Shown piece after piece: positions 8,390 to 17,117 of a DNA stretch of 48,349 nucleotides. The stretch spans positions 1 through 48,349 of the forward strand of contig JACQFF010000275.1 in NCBI GenBank assembly GCA_016200205.1. The letters run 5' to 3'. The DNA is from Planctomycetia bacterium. Lineage in GTDB: Bacteria; Planctomycetota; Planctomycetia; Pirellulales; PALSA-1355. The notes under the pieces are model-generated. The model ran no database searches, was not told where the DNA came from, and worked only from the letters and a program-made list of their open reading frames with translations. The translations under genes and the position numbers were made by a program. Position 1 is the first letter of the stretch, and every line of letters begins with the position of its first letter.

Positions 8390-10312
8390 TTACTTGGCCG
8401 CGTCTTCGGGCTGCACTTCCTTGTTCAGCGTGAAGCCGGTCACGAACCAGCCATCGGCTTCCGTGGTGGAGGTCAGGCCGGCCGGGCCGAAATAGCGGCG
8501 GACCATGTCGTATTCAGGCAATTTGCTGCCGTCGATCCGCTGCGTGCGCAACACGCCTTCCTTGCCCTCGCCCAGGAGCGAGTTGAGCACTTTGCCTAGC
8601 ATCGATTCGGCTTCCGGCATCCGGCCCGTGCGGAGCAATTCGTAGACCCCGCGGTAGGCGTCATCCGTGCGCGTAAAGTTTTGTGCAAACTGGCTGGGCA
8701 GGGCCAGCTTTGCGATCTCCGTTTGCGACCGTTGGTAATCGGCATCATGGGCCAACTGTTCACGCTCGTCGATGTTGGCCAGCACTTTGGCCAGGATGTC
8801 GATGTGGGTCGCCACGAAAAACTGCCCGTGAGCCACGGTCACGGCGGAATTGGGGAGCATCGGCCGTTCTTCGGGTTCGTCGGCCGCGGCGGCTCCCACG
8901 GGGCCAAACGTCGGGCTGTTCTCAATCGTGACCATCGGCAGCTCGCTCTGCTCATCGACGATCTCCCAAACCACGTGTCCGTTGATTTCGCGGCGCTTTG
9001 CGTCGGGATCGGTCTTCATCGATTTCTCGATGGCGGCGGCCAACTGGGACGGGTTGTTGGTTTCCACCGCGACTAGCAGCCGCTCACTTTTGGGAGTGAT
9101 GGGCAATTGATTGTCGGAAATGATCGTGACCCGGTTGCCCAGGTAGGCGACCAGGTCGCGCCGAATATCGATTTTCGGTCCGTCTGGATCGTTGCGGATC
9201 GAATCCAATACGTCTTCGAACACTTCGTCGCCAACGTATTGATTGACGAAGGTCTTCGAGGCCTCAAACGCATTTTTCACGTTCACGTTCAGCACGGCAT
9301 AGCTGGCCACTTCGCGGGGTACCCAAGCCGGCGGCGCGAAGTTGTCGGCGTTCGGGAAATCCAACATCCGGGCCGCCAACGCAAACCGCTCGCCAGCGCC
9401 GCTCTGATTGCCGGGGGCATACACAAACGACCGATGTAGAATCTCGTAGGGAGCGTGTGCGAAATTCAAAAAGCCGCCGATCCCCTGCACCGCCGTGAAT
9501 CCCTGATCTCTCAGAATCTTGAGCAGATCGGTCTGTTTGCGACGCGGATGTTCCGGGTCGGCATTGGCCACACGGATCGCTTCGGCATATCCAAATGGCT
9601 CCACGAACCAACGAATCTGCGGCACGAGGTCCCCGGCCGCCGTGTGGCAGCGATTCGTAATCGCCTCGAAGGCGATCAGGTGAGCCAAGCTATCGGATTT
9701 ATCTTCGGCCTGGCGGACCAGAATGCCTTCGATCACCTTCAGGCTGTCGGAGGCGGCCAGCAGGTCATCTTTGACGAAGTAGGCCATGTGGCGGGCCGGG
9801 TTGTCGTCCTGCTTGGGAATTTCGAACACCGTCACCGGCGTGCCTGACAGGGTACGTTGGCTGCGGACCGCCTTCTGAGAGGCCATGCTTTGGTTGATTT
9901 TTTCGAGCAAGGCGTTGGTTTGGGCCTGACGGCCGGTCACATCGGCCACGATCGCCGCGTAAACCTCCGTGGCGCTGGGCGCGATCAACGCGACGGAGAC
10001 CTCGCCCGACGGAACGCCGTCGAGGTCCTGCCAGGTGATTCCCAGCTTCTGGTGTGTTTGCGTCCACTTCTGCTGGATTTGCTGTTTCAGACTCTCCAAG
10101 AAGGGCTGCATCGCCGGATCTTGCATGAGCTGACCCAGTTGCGTCTTGTTCCAGCTTTCTTTTAGCTGGTCAACCGACGGCACGGCCAAAAAGCCCTTGG
10201 TCGAATTCGGAAGGAGATTCTCCGCCGGCGGAACTGCGGCAAAACTTTCAACTCGCGTCATCAAAACCAGTACGGCAACGGCCAGGGCAGTCCACTTCGA
10301 GAGACGCGACAC
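8390..10312 (-). CDS. Large secreted protein of unknown function
   Basis: 640-aa protein with a clear signal peptide (hydrophobic residues about 8-24, Ala-rich cleavage region before VPPAENLLP). The N-terminal part (LLPNSTKGFLAVPSVDQLKESWNKT) resembles planctomycete proteins related to DUF3352, which are periplasmic or secreted and uncharacterised. No catalytic motif was found and there is only one cysteine in the mature part. Start is GTG at 10312, supported by AAGGAG at 10321-10326 with 8 bases of spacing. It faces the hydrolase gene tail to tail (95-bp gap) and is divergent from the HD-domain gene. Confidence 0.75.
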   Translation of the reverse strand: MSRLSKWTALAVAVLVLMTRVESFAAVPPAENLLPNSTKGFLAVPSVDQLKESWNKTQLGQLMQDPAMQPFLESLKQQIQQKWTQTHQKLGITWQDLDGVPSGEVSVALIAPSATEVYAAIVADVTGRQAQTNALLEKINQSMASQKAVRSQRTLSGTPVTVFEIPKQDDNPARHMAYFVKDDLLAASDSLKVIEGILVRQAEDKSDSLAHLIAFEAITNRCHTAAGDLVPQIRWFVEPFGYAEAIRVANADPEHPRRKQTDLLKILRDQGFTAVQGIGGFLNFAHAPYEILHRSFVYAPGNQSGAGERFALAARMLDFPNADNFAPPAWVPREVASYAVLNVNVKNAFEASKTFVNQYVGDEVFEDVLDSIRNDPDGPKIDIRRDLVAYLGNRVTIISDNQLPITPKSERLLVAVETNNPSQLAAAIEKSMKTDPDAKRREINGHVVWEIVDEQSELPMVTIENSPTFGPVGAAAADEPEERPMLPNSAVTVAHGQFFVATHIDILAKVLANIDEREQLAHDADYQRSQTEIAKLALPSQFAQNFTRTDDAYRGVYELLRTGRMPEAESMLGKVLNSLLGEGKEGVLRTQRIDGSKLPEYDMVRRYFGPAGLTSTTEADGWFVTGFTLNKEVQPEDAAK

Positions 10313-10675
10313 GTTTAAATCTCCTTGGCTACATAAGAAAGGTGGACGCTGGCGGTTGGCAAAACCGCGGTAAGTTTATGCAGGCCCGGACAATGTTACT
10401 AGATCGGCTGGGGTGCAAGCAACAATCAATACCGACCGCTCGCACGGTAACTCTTGCCGAGCACGCACTTTCAGCCGAACCAGCACGAAACGCACGCACG
10501 CTTGAGCCCTGTCATCGGCAAAAAAATCCCTGACTTCAAGTTAACCTGGTCAAGATGGGAGAATTGATCGACGGTAAAGATCAATTGCCGGCTTCCCGCT
10601 CGTGGCGGCGTGCTGTCTGGATGGCAAAGCGATAGAATTGATCGACGCGTCAACGTTAAGAAGCAGGACCGCGGG
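10313..10675. promoter_or_regulatory. Divergent intergenic region with direct and inverted repeats
   Basis: 363 bp without a credible gene between two divergent genes. GAATTGATCGACG occurs at 10561-10573 and again at 10635-10647, 74 bp apart. Between them GATCAATT (10579-10586) is the exact reverse complement of AATTGATC (10562-10569) with a 9-base spacer. The second copy ends 29 bases before the HD-gene start. The arrangement is that of a regulator binding region, though the regulator is unknown. Confidence 0.55.
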
Positions 10676-12079
10676 ATGCGAGACTTTCAGAGCGAAAACC
10701 TTAGCCATGATGCCATTCATGGATACATCCCGTTCGTCTCCCAAGCCGGACTGCGCGGGGACGAAGTTTCGGAACGGCAGATCATCGACCATCCCTGGGT
10801 CCAGCGGCTGCGGCAGATTCACCAATTGCAAACCGCCTGGTGGGTCTTCCCCACCGCCGAGCACACGCGATTCCAGCATGTCGTCGGCGTGATGCACCTG
10901 GGCAGCCGGGCCGCCGCCGCGCTGTACGACAGCTTGCGCGAAGTATGCCCCGACGTGCCCAGTCGAGGCTACGTCGAGTCGTTGCTGCGCATGGGCGGCT
11001 TGCTGCACGACGTGGGGCACGGGCCGTTCGGGCACTTCTTCGACGATCACTTTCTTCGCGCCCACGGCCACAGCCACGAGACCCTCGGCAGTGCGATTAT
11101 TTGCGGCGAATTGGGCGACCTGTTGCGACGTATTCGGCGCAACCCCAACAGCCGGCTCGAGCCCGGCGAGCAGCTCGACCCGCAGCACATCGCGTTTCTG
11201 ATCACGCGCCCCCAATCGACCGACAGCGCCCGCGCGTTTCCCCGCTGGCTCGAATTGCTCCGCGGCTTGTTCAGCGGGATCTATACCGTCGATAACATGG
11301 ATTTCGTGCTCCGCGACGCGTTCATGTCGGGCTATAACGCCCGGGCGTTTGATCTCGACCGGCTCCTGCACTACAGCTTTTTCACGGCCCAGGGCCTGAC
11401 GATCCACAGCCGCGGCATGGCGGCGCTGGTGCAGTTCATGAGCGTGCGCGCGGATTTGTTTCGCACGATTTATTTTCATCGCACGGTTCGCGCCATCGAC
11501 TTGACGTTGACCGACCTGTTCGCCGACAGCAAAACCTACCTGTTTCCCGGCAATCCGCTCGAGCATTTAGACCAGTATCGCCGGTTCACCGAGTGGTCGC
11601 TGTTGGTCGACGTAGGCCGCTGGGGCAACAGTTCCGATCCGCGGCAGCGCGAGCTGGGCCAGCGCTGGCAGGCCTTCCTGGATCGCAAAATTCCTTGGAA
11701 AATGGTTTGCCACCGGCACCTGGTCTTCGCGGCCGGGCAGGCCGAGCGGAGCAGCATCTTCAGCCACGCGGATTTCGTCGAGCGCCAACTGCGCGCCAAT
11801 CTGCCGGCCTCGCTGGCCGGCTTGCCGCTGCGGGTGGACTTGGCGCGCCACATTCATCGGCCCGATACCCGCGGTCCGCGCATGGGGCAGAATTTTCTGT
11901 TCGATCCGGCCCGCGGCGAACCTCGACCGTTGACCGACGATCAATTATTCCGGCAGTTGCCGCTGAGTCACCGGATTTGCCGGATCTATGCGCACGACGA
12001 CGCACATGCCCCGCAACTTGCCGAGGCGCTCGATGGGCTGATCGGACCGGGCGGCAGCGACGATTTGACGAATATGTGA
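10676..12079 (+). CDS. HD-domain phosphohydrolase (COG1078, dNTPase/SAMHD1-related)
   Basis: 467-aa HD-superfamily hydrolase related to bacterial dGTPase-like/SAMHD1 proteins (COG1078, YwfO type). The metal-binding pattern is present: His63 and His68 in AEHTRFQHVVGV, His111-Asp112 in LLHDVGHGPFGH, and later DNMDFVLRDAF. Family members hydrolyse deoxynucleoside triphosphates or related nucleotides in the cytoplasm. The start ATG at 10676 is chosen because AGGA (10665-10668) is 7 bases upstream and the conserved sequence begins there; a longer frame opens at 10610. purB follows 165 bp downstream on the same strand, giving a possible purine-nucleotide theme. Confidence 0.88.
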   Translation: MRDFQSENLSHDAIHGYIPFVSQAGLRGDEVSERQIIDHPWVQRLRQIHQLQTAWWVFPTAEHTRFQHVVGVMHLGSRAAAALYDSLREVCPDVPSRGYVESLLRMGGLLHDVGHGPFGHFFDDHFLRAHGHSHETLGSAIICGELGDLLRRIRRNPNSRLEPGEQLDPQHIAFLITRPQSTDSARAFPRWLELLRGLFSGIYTVDNMDFVLRDAFMSGYNARAFDLDRLLHYSFFTAQGLTIHSRGMAALVQFMSVRADLFRTIYFHRTVRAIDLTLTDLFADSKTYLFPGNPLEHLDQYRRFTEWSLLVDVGRWGNSSDPRQRELGQRWQAFLDRKIPWKMVCHRHLVFAAGQAERSSIFSHADFVERQLRANLPASLAGLPLRVDLARHIHRPDTRGPRMGQNFLFDPARGEPRPLTDDQLFRQLPLSHRICRIYAHDDAHAPQLAEALDGLIGPGGSDDLTNM

Positions 12080-12244
12080 GTCCCCTGTACGACCAGAAAT
12101 CGCCCGGCCACCGGTCGAACCAGGCAGAGGCCGAAGCCCAGGGACGGCCGTCCCTGAGCGCGTGCCAGGCGTTGACGATGGCCCAAGCGATGGTACTCTA
12201 CGCCATGGGCTTGACCGCGCGTTTTCCGCTGTAGGCGAAATTAA

Positions 12245-13675
12245 ATGACCGCTTCGAGTTACTACGACAATCCGCTGATCGACCGCTATGCTTCGAGCGA
12301 GATGTCCACGCTGTGGGGGCCGCAACGAAAATTCAGCACGTGGCGCCGGTTGTGGGTCGCTTTGGCCGAAGCCGAGGCGGAACTCGGTTTGCCGATCACG
12401 AAGCAGCAAATCGAGCAACTTCGCGCGCAGGTCGACAACATCGATTTCGAGAAGGCCGCCCAGTACGAGCGGAAACTGCGGCACGACGTCATGGCCCACA
12501 TCCACGCCTATGGCGACGTTTGCCCCGCCGCGCGGCCGATCATCCATTTGGGCGCCACGAGCTGTTATGTCGCCGATAACACCGATCTGATCCTGATGCG
12601 CGAAGCGCTCGCGCTGGTGCACGCGCGGCTGGTCGCCGTGATTCATCAATTGGCCATCTTCGCCGAGAAGTATCGAGATTTGCCCTGCCTGGGGTTCACG
12701 CACTTGCAACCGGCCCAGCCCACCACGGTCGGCAAGCGAGCCTGCTTGTGGACCTACGACCTGGTGCAAGATCTGACGGAGCTGGAACATCGCCTGGTGC
12801 AACTCAAGGCTCGGGGCGTGAAAGGAACGACTGGCACGCAGGCCAGCTTCATGCACCTGTTCGAGGGCGATCACGCCAAAGTTCGCCGCCTCGAGCAACT
12901 CGTGGCCGAGAAAATGGGCTTCGCGGCCAGCTACGCCGTCACCGGCCAAACCTATTCGCGCAAAGTCGACGCACAGGTCGTCGACGTGCTGTCGGGCATC
13001 GCTCAAAGCGCGCACAAAGCGGCGACCGATATGCGACTGTTGCAAAGTCGCAAAGAACTCGAGGAGCCGTTCGAGGCCGACCAGGTCGGCTCCTCCGCCA
13101 TGGCCTACAAGCGCAATCCGATGCGGGCCGAACGCATTTGTGGACTGGCCCGCTTCGTGATGAGCTTGCAGTCGAGCACGGCCGCCACCGAGTCGACGCA
13201 GTGGATGGAACGGACGCTCGACGATAGCGCCAATCGGCGCCTGGTGATTCCGCAAGCGTTTCTGGCGATCGACGCGATTTTGCTCTTATATCGGAACATC
13301 AGTTCGGGCCTGGTGGTCTATCCGCAGGTGATCGCCAGGCATTTGGACGAAGAATTGCCGTTCATGGCCACCGAAGCCATTTTGCTGGCCGCCGTGGCCT
13401 CTGGCGGCGATCGCCAGGATTTGCACGAGCGCATTCGCCGCCACAGCCAGGCCGCGGCCGCGATCGTGAAAGAACAAGGCTCAACAAACGACCTCGTCGA
13501 GCGTCTGGCGGCCGACCCGGCCTTCGCCGGCATCGATTTGACCGGCACGCTCGACCCGACCAAATTCGTCGGCCGCGCGCGAGAGCAGGTTGATGAATTC
13601 TTGACCGAGATCGTGGCCCCCATTCTGGCGCGCTATCCCGAAGCACTGAGGCAATCGGCGGAAATCCGCGTGTAG
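12245..13675 (+). CDS. purB: Adenylosuccinate lyase
   Basis: 476-aa member of the fumarase/aspartase superfamily. The family signature [11 protein letters not shown] is at residues 282-292 and includes the catalytic serine loop; [11 protein letters not shown] around His153 and RHDVMAHI near residue 80 are the other conserved active-site segments. The enzyme removes fumarate from SAICAR and from adenylosuccinate in purine biosynthesis, in the cytoplasm. The length and N terminus ([12 protein letters not shown]) match the form shared with the eukaryotic enzyme. It converges on the Fur-family gene with a 70-bp gap in which no strong terminator was recognised. Confidence 0.96.
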   Translation: MTASSYYDNPLIDRYASSEMSTLWGPQRKFSTWRRLWVALAEAEAELGLPITKQQIEQLRAQVDNIDFEKAAQYERKLRHDVMAHIHAYGDVCPAARPIIHLGATSCYVADNTDLILMREALALVHARLVAVIHQLAIFAEKYRDLPCLGFTHLQPAQPTTVGKRACLWTYDLVQDLTELEHRLVQLKARGVKGTTGTQASFMHLFEGDHAKVRRLEQLVAEKMGFAASYAVTGQTYSRKVDAQVVDVLSGIAQSAHKAATDMRLLQSRKELEEPFEADQVGSSAMAYKRNPMRAERICGLARFVMSLQSSTAATESTQWMERTLDDSANRRLVIPQAFLAIDAILLLYRNISSGLVVYPQVIARHLDEELPFMATEAILLAAVASGGDRQDLHERIRRHSQAAAAIVKEQGSTNDLVERLAADPAFAGIDLTGTLDPTKFVGRAREQVDEFLTEIVAPILARYPEALRQSAEIRV

Positions 13676-13745
13676 GCAACCGAGGCCAATCAAGCCGACA
13701 GTTCGCTTAAAAGGGTTGACGGCGTCGAGTGGCACCCACCAGTGG

Positions 13746-14246
13746 CTACACCAGATCCAGCTTGCGCGTGGGCCGCTTTTGCACGCGACAATCGGCGCAG
13801 ATGCCGCTGAATATCAGTCGGTGGCCGGTAACGCGGAATTGATACTCTTGGGCGAGTGCCTCGCCGATCCTGGCCACTTCATCGCTGTGGAATTCGATCA
13901 GTTTGTTGCACTTCTGGCAGTGCAAGTGATCGTGCTGCGGGTAGCCGTAATCGTGCTCGTAAACGGTCCGACCGCCGAGCGTCATGCTCCGCAGCAGCCC
14001 GGCATCGACCAGTTCGACGAGCGTACGATAGACCGTTGGCCGGCTGACCCGACGATTGCTCGAAACGCGGCTCAGGTGGAGGATCAAGTCGTCGGCATCG
14101 AAGTGATCGTGACGCTTGAATACCTCATCGACCAGGGCCCGCCGCTGCTGTGTGATCCGCTTGCCGCGGCTCTGCAAAAACTCCTCGAACCGCTCCCGCG
14201 GCCCCAGCGCGACTTCGACGGTTCCGAGCGAGAAATCTTGAGACAT
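13746..14246 (-). CDS. Fur-family metalloregulator
   Basis: 166-aa Fur-superfamily repressor. The N-terminal winged-helix DNA-binding part includes RITQQRRALVDEVF and the recognition region VSRPTVYRTLVELVDAGLL. The metal sites follow: HDHFDADDL, the HDHLHC cluster, CQKC, EFHSDEV and a C-terminal CADC. Two CxxC pairs indicate the structural Zn site. Whether it senses iron (Fur), zinc (Zur) or peroxide (PerR) cannot be decided from sequence alone. The frame could extend to 14324, but that start would place an operator-like palindrome (14278-14300) inside the coding region, so the ATG at 14246 is preferred although its ribosome-binding site is weak. flgM lies directly upstream on the same strand. 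Confidence 0.9.
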   Translation of the reverse strand: MSQDFSLGTVEVALGPRERFEEFLQSRGKRITQQRRALVDEVFKRHDHFDADDLILHLSRVSSNRRVSRPTVYRTLVELVDAGLLRSMTLGGRTVYEHDYGYPQHDHLHCQKCNKLIEFHSDEVARIGEALAQEYQFRVTGHRLIFSGICADCRVQKRPTRKLDLV

Positions 14247-14277
14247 GGGAAAGGCACGGGAAAACAACGCAAACGCC

Positions 14278-14300
14278 AAATCAATAATAACTATTGATTT
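14278..14300. promoter_or_regulatory. Probable Fur-family operator
   Basis: AAATCAATA (14278-14286) and its exact reverse complement TATTGATTT (14292-14300) are separated by 5 bases. The AT-rich 9-5-9 palindrome stands out from GC-rich surroundings and lies 32-54 bases in front of the Fur-family start codon. AT-rich inverted repeats of this size at that place are the usual autoregulatory site of Fur, Zur and PerR genes. A second small palindrome, GGGAA-ATA-TTCCC, is at 14361-14373. Confidence 0.65.
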
Positions 14301-14392
14301 TAGATGATCTCGTTGCGAATGCAAGCCGCCCGCGCGAAGTATCGTTCAGTGTTTCAAGGTGGGAAATATTCCCCAGGAGCTCCCGGACGTGC

Positions 14393-14671
14393 TCACGCGA
14401 TTTCGTCGAGCAACCGATCGAGCGCGATGTCGAGCTTGGCATCGGTTTCGTAGGCGCCGTTGAGAATGGCCGTGCGGAGCTCTTGCACGCGGTCGGCGCG
14501 AATATCGGGCACTTCGGCCAGGCGGCCGGCAATCTGTCCCGCTTCGGAAATATCCAAACGGTCGCCAGTCGAGGACGAAGCGGGTGCCGAACAGGCCTCT
14601 TTGGCTCGCGCCGTGTGCGGAGCGTTGATCGGTTGAGCGCCGTGGATCTGCGATGGTCCGTAAATCTGCAT
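14393..14671 (-). CDS. flgM: Anti-sigma-28 factor FlgM-like
   Basis: 92-aa protein. The C-terminal half has the FlgM pattern: DRLDISEAGQIAGRLAEV, then DIRADRVQELRTAILNG and YETDAKLDIALDRLLDEIA, i.e. the short helices that clamp sigma-28 (FliA). The N-terminal half is Pro/Ala/Ser-rich and probably disordered, as in other FlgM proteins. FlgM is exported through the flagellar hook-basal body, releasing FliA for late flagellar genes. No other flagellar gene is present here, so it is an orphan copy. Start at 14671 is backed by a purine-rich GGGGAGAAG on the minus strand; a frame reaching 14743 is less likely. Confidence 0.82.
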   Translation of the reverse strand: MQIYGPSQIHGAQPINAPHTARAKEACSAPASSSTGDRLDISEAGQIAGRLAEVPDIRADRVQELRTAILNGAYETDAKLDIALDRLLDEIA

Positions 14672-15500
14672 ACTACTTCTTCTCCCCTGGCAGCTACGTG
14701 GTGATTGCCAGACGGTCCGCGCGGACCGGTCTTGGAACACCACGCACAGCCATTCAATAGATAACTGGAATCTCGCCGGTTGACTGGAACAGACACGTCG
14801 GGCAGTTCTGATTCGCTTGTTCGCTGGACCGCGGCCCGAAGAGGCCTAGGTTGGATGTGTTTGGTCCAGCGGACCTCGTGGAATCAGCACGCTGCTGCAA
14901 ACCGATTTGTCGTCCACTCACGATACATTTGCTTGCCGGCGCCGCGTTCCATGTCAGGGAGTCGACCTCGCGAGCGCTGAAGTTGAGCACTGTTAGGTAT
15001 CGACCAATTTGGCGCCGGGCATTGAACGAAACTTCAAGCCCTCCCCTCTCTTATCGACGGTTATGTTAGTGCTTGTACGACCTGTAGCGGCAGGTCCGAA
15101 TTCCCCCTATTATGCCGTCTGACGGTGTTCACTTTTCTCGCAAAGGGATGTCAGCAAATCGCTGCCGAGGTTGCGTTTTCGCCACATCATTTCAATCAGA
15201 CGAGCGGACCTCACCATGTAATACGCTTGGATCGAGGCGGCGGATTATAGAAGTCCCGGTGCCGGGCGGCAAGATGGATCGAATCCGCATGGCAGCGATG
15301 CAGCGATCCCTGGCCCGGGGGAAAACCGCCCGCTAGCTGGGTCGCGATTCTGCCGCCGCCAGAGCCGGCGCCAGCTAGAAAAGACCTTCCCAGATGCGGA
15401 ATTCTCTCTATTCCGCGAAACTCGGTCCGTTGCGAGCGGTTAGATGTGGAGGGAGCTATCACACCACCACCCTGGCGCTCTTTCGACCCAAGGAGATCCC
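14672..15500. other. Gene-poor intergenic region between flgM and the EF-hand gene
   Basis: About 830 bp with no frame of convincing protein character on either strand. A small hairpin GACCTG-TAGCGG-CAGGTC lies at 15079-15096. The segment must hold the divergent promoters of flgM (minus) and the EF-hand gene (plus), but I could not identify a convincing sigma-28 or sigma-70 box. Confidence 0.5.
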
Positions 15501-16433
15501 GTGGTCAAATCGATCGCGCTAGTCGCCCTAGTTGCCGCGGTTTGCCTCATTTCCATAGCGCAAGCCGACGACCAACCTGCTCAGAACGCAGCGGACCCGG
15601 CTGCCATGTTCGCCCAGTTAGATACCAACCAGGACGGCCAGCTTACAAGTGACGAGATTCCAGCGGAAAAGAAGCGACTTTTCGAGCGATTGTTGCGGCT
15701 CGCCGACAAGAACGGCGACGGCAAGCTGAGCCGCGATGAATTTACCGCGGGCATCCAGCGGAAACCCGAGCGGCCCGACGCCGCCAAAACGGCGGGCGAT
15801 GCCGGTGAGCGTCCCAGTCCGGAAGAAATGTTCAAACGCCTCGATGCAAATGGCGACGGAAAAGTCACGCTCGACGAGGTGCCCGAGCCGCGCAAGGCAA
15901 TGTTCAAGGGACTGCTGGCGCACGCCGACAAGGATGGCGATGGGGCGCTTGCGGAACAGGAATTCATTCAAGGCCTCCAAGCCCTGCGTGGCCAGCATGT
16001 GGGGAAACCGGGAAATGAGAAGCGCCCCGAAGGCGGTCCCAGGCCCGAGCAGGTGTTCCGCCGGCTCGATAAAAACGGAGACGGCAAGCTGACGCTCGAC
16101 GAAGTCCCCGAAGAACGTCGACCCATGTTCGAGCGCATTTTTCGTCGAGCGGACAAAGATGGCGACAAGGTCCTCACGTTGGAGGAGTTCATCGCGGGTT
16201 TCCGCGGTGGCCAACAACCGCCACCGGGCGCCAAGCAGCCCGAGGTGATTGGTGCTCAGGCGTTGCCACGGGGTGGACTGTTTCAGGCCTTGGATACCGA
16301 TCACGATGGCAAGCTCAGCAGTGCTGAAATCTCAGCCGCGAGCGAAGTATTGAAAAAGCTCGACAAGAACGACGACGGCACGATCACCATCGACGAACTG
16401 ATGTCGGCGGGGCCGGAACAAGGGCGCAAATAG
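15501..16433 (+). CDS. Secreted EF-hand protein with eight calcium-binding loops
   Basis: 310-aa exported protein. A signal peptide (about residues 1-21) is followed by four pairs of EF-hand loops: DTNQDGQLTSDE, DKNGDGKLSRDE, DANGDGKVTLDE, DKDGDGALAEQE, DKNGDGKLTLDE, DKDGDKVLTLEE, DTDHDGKLSSAE and DKNDDGTITIDE. All have Asp at position 1 and an acidic residue at position 12, so most should bind calcium; the sixth is the least regular. The repeats are separated by low-complexity Pro/Gly/Lys stretches. Such secreted EF-hand proteins are frequent in planctomycetes and of unknown function. Start GTG at 15501 is selected because AAGGAG (15490-15495) is 5 bases upstream; an upstream ATG at 15444 would put the signal peptide too far inside. 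Confidence 0.88.
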   Translation: MVKSIALVALVAAVCLISIAQADDQPAQNAADPAAMFAQLDTNQDGQLTSDEIPAEKKRLFERLLRLADKNGDGKLSRDEFTAGIQRKPERPDAAKTAGDAGERPSPEEMFKRLDANGDGKVTLDEVPEPRKAMFKGLLAHADKDGDGALAEQEFIQGLQALRGQHVGKPGNEKRPEGGPRPEQVFRRLDKNGDGKLTLDEVPEERRPMFERIFRRADKDGDKVLTLEEFIAGFRGGQQPPPGAKQPEVIGAQALPRGGLFQALDTDHDGKLSSAEISAASEVLKKLDKNDDGTITIDELMSAGPEQGRK

Positions 16434-16900
16434 CGACTTTCTCACTTCTGGCGAGTGTGCACTTTCGCTCGGCGCGTACTGGCGACCCATCGAAGGGGCC
16501 CGCGGCGCCCCCGTCGATTCGTTGCACCCCCTGAGCCCTGTTAAAGAAACACCCTTTTAAGCCCAGGGATTGCCATCCCTGGGCTTTAATAATCACGGGG
16601 TTCGTACGCGCCATCGCGAGAAGCGAGTTCGTGCCGGATGTCACAAGCCGTTGTGTCAGGGCCACAATGGGTTGCGACCCGGCAACATGCCGGTTCGGTC
16701 CCTGCCGGGGCGTGATCCGCATTGCGCATTCGCGCGAACCCGAACTTCACCCTCGTGTCTCACGTAGTAAGGGCGTTGAGATTGCCTGGCATCCAATTTG
16801 CTAGGTTAAATTTTGCAATATTCGGCACGCAAATTGCGAATGCAGTGTAGAGCAGTAGAGGGGGGCAAAGCTAAGCTTGCTTAGCGGGGGCGAAAATCAC
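16434..16900. other. Intergenic region downstream of the EF-hand gene
   Basis: 467 bp without a gene. It contains the strong hairpin at 16559-16586 and, further on, an AT-rich stretch (about 16797-16840) likely to carry the promoter of the 65-aa gene. Nothing else was recognised. Confidence 0.5.
16559..16586. terminator. Strong hairpin, probable terminator or palindromic repeat
   Basis: AAGCCCAGGGAT (16559-16570), loop TGCC, ATCCCTGGGCTT (16575-16586): a perfect 12-bp stem. The following TTAATAAT is only a short U-tract, so factor-independent termination on the plus strand is plausible but not ideal. It lies 126 bp after the EF-hand stop codon and could equally be a REP-like element. Confidence 0.6.
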
Positions 16901-17098
16901 ATGACACACGACTACTCTGCCAACGCGTCCGTCTCTCGCAAGGAAGACGCCACACTCGTTGTGGCCGAATCAAAGTCTTTCGTTGCGTTCAACGAGTGGA
17001 TGGATGACCAGTTGGCCCACCTCGTGGCCCAGTGGATCCACACCGCCGCCCCCAATGCCAACCGCTTGGCGAGCATCCAGAAGCGTTTTGGACGATAG
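16901..17098 (+). CDS. Small conserved-looking protein, unknown function
   Basis: 65-aa predicted protein. The central part, FNEWMDDQLAHLVAQWIH, is an amphipathic helix, followed by TAAPNANRLASIQKRFGR with a basic end. I recall similar short planctomycete proteins with a WMDxQLxxLVxxW core and a C-terminal basic motif, but cannot verify it. Start ATG at 16901 gives the shortest version; an in-frame ATG 24 bases upstream exists. The ribosome-binding sequence (GCGGGGG) is weak. It converges on the esterase-like gene with a 19-bp gap. Confidence 0.5.
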   Translation: MTHDYSANASVSRKEDATLVVAESKSFVAFNEWMDDQLAHLVAQWIHTAAPNANRLASIQKRFGR

Positions 17099-17117
17099 CA
17101 AAAACGCATCCAGCCAG

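Noticed and set aside
14247..14324. Extended N terminus of the Fur-family protein
   Set aside because: It would code through the perfect palindrome that is best explained as the operator, and Fur proteins do not have such an N-terminal extension.
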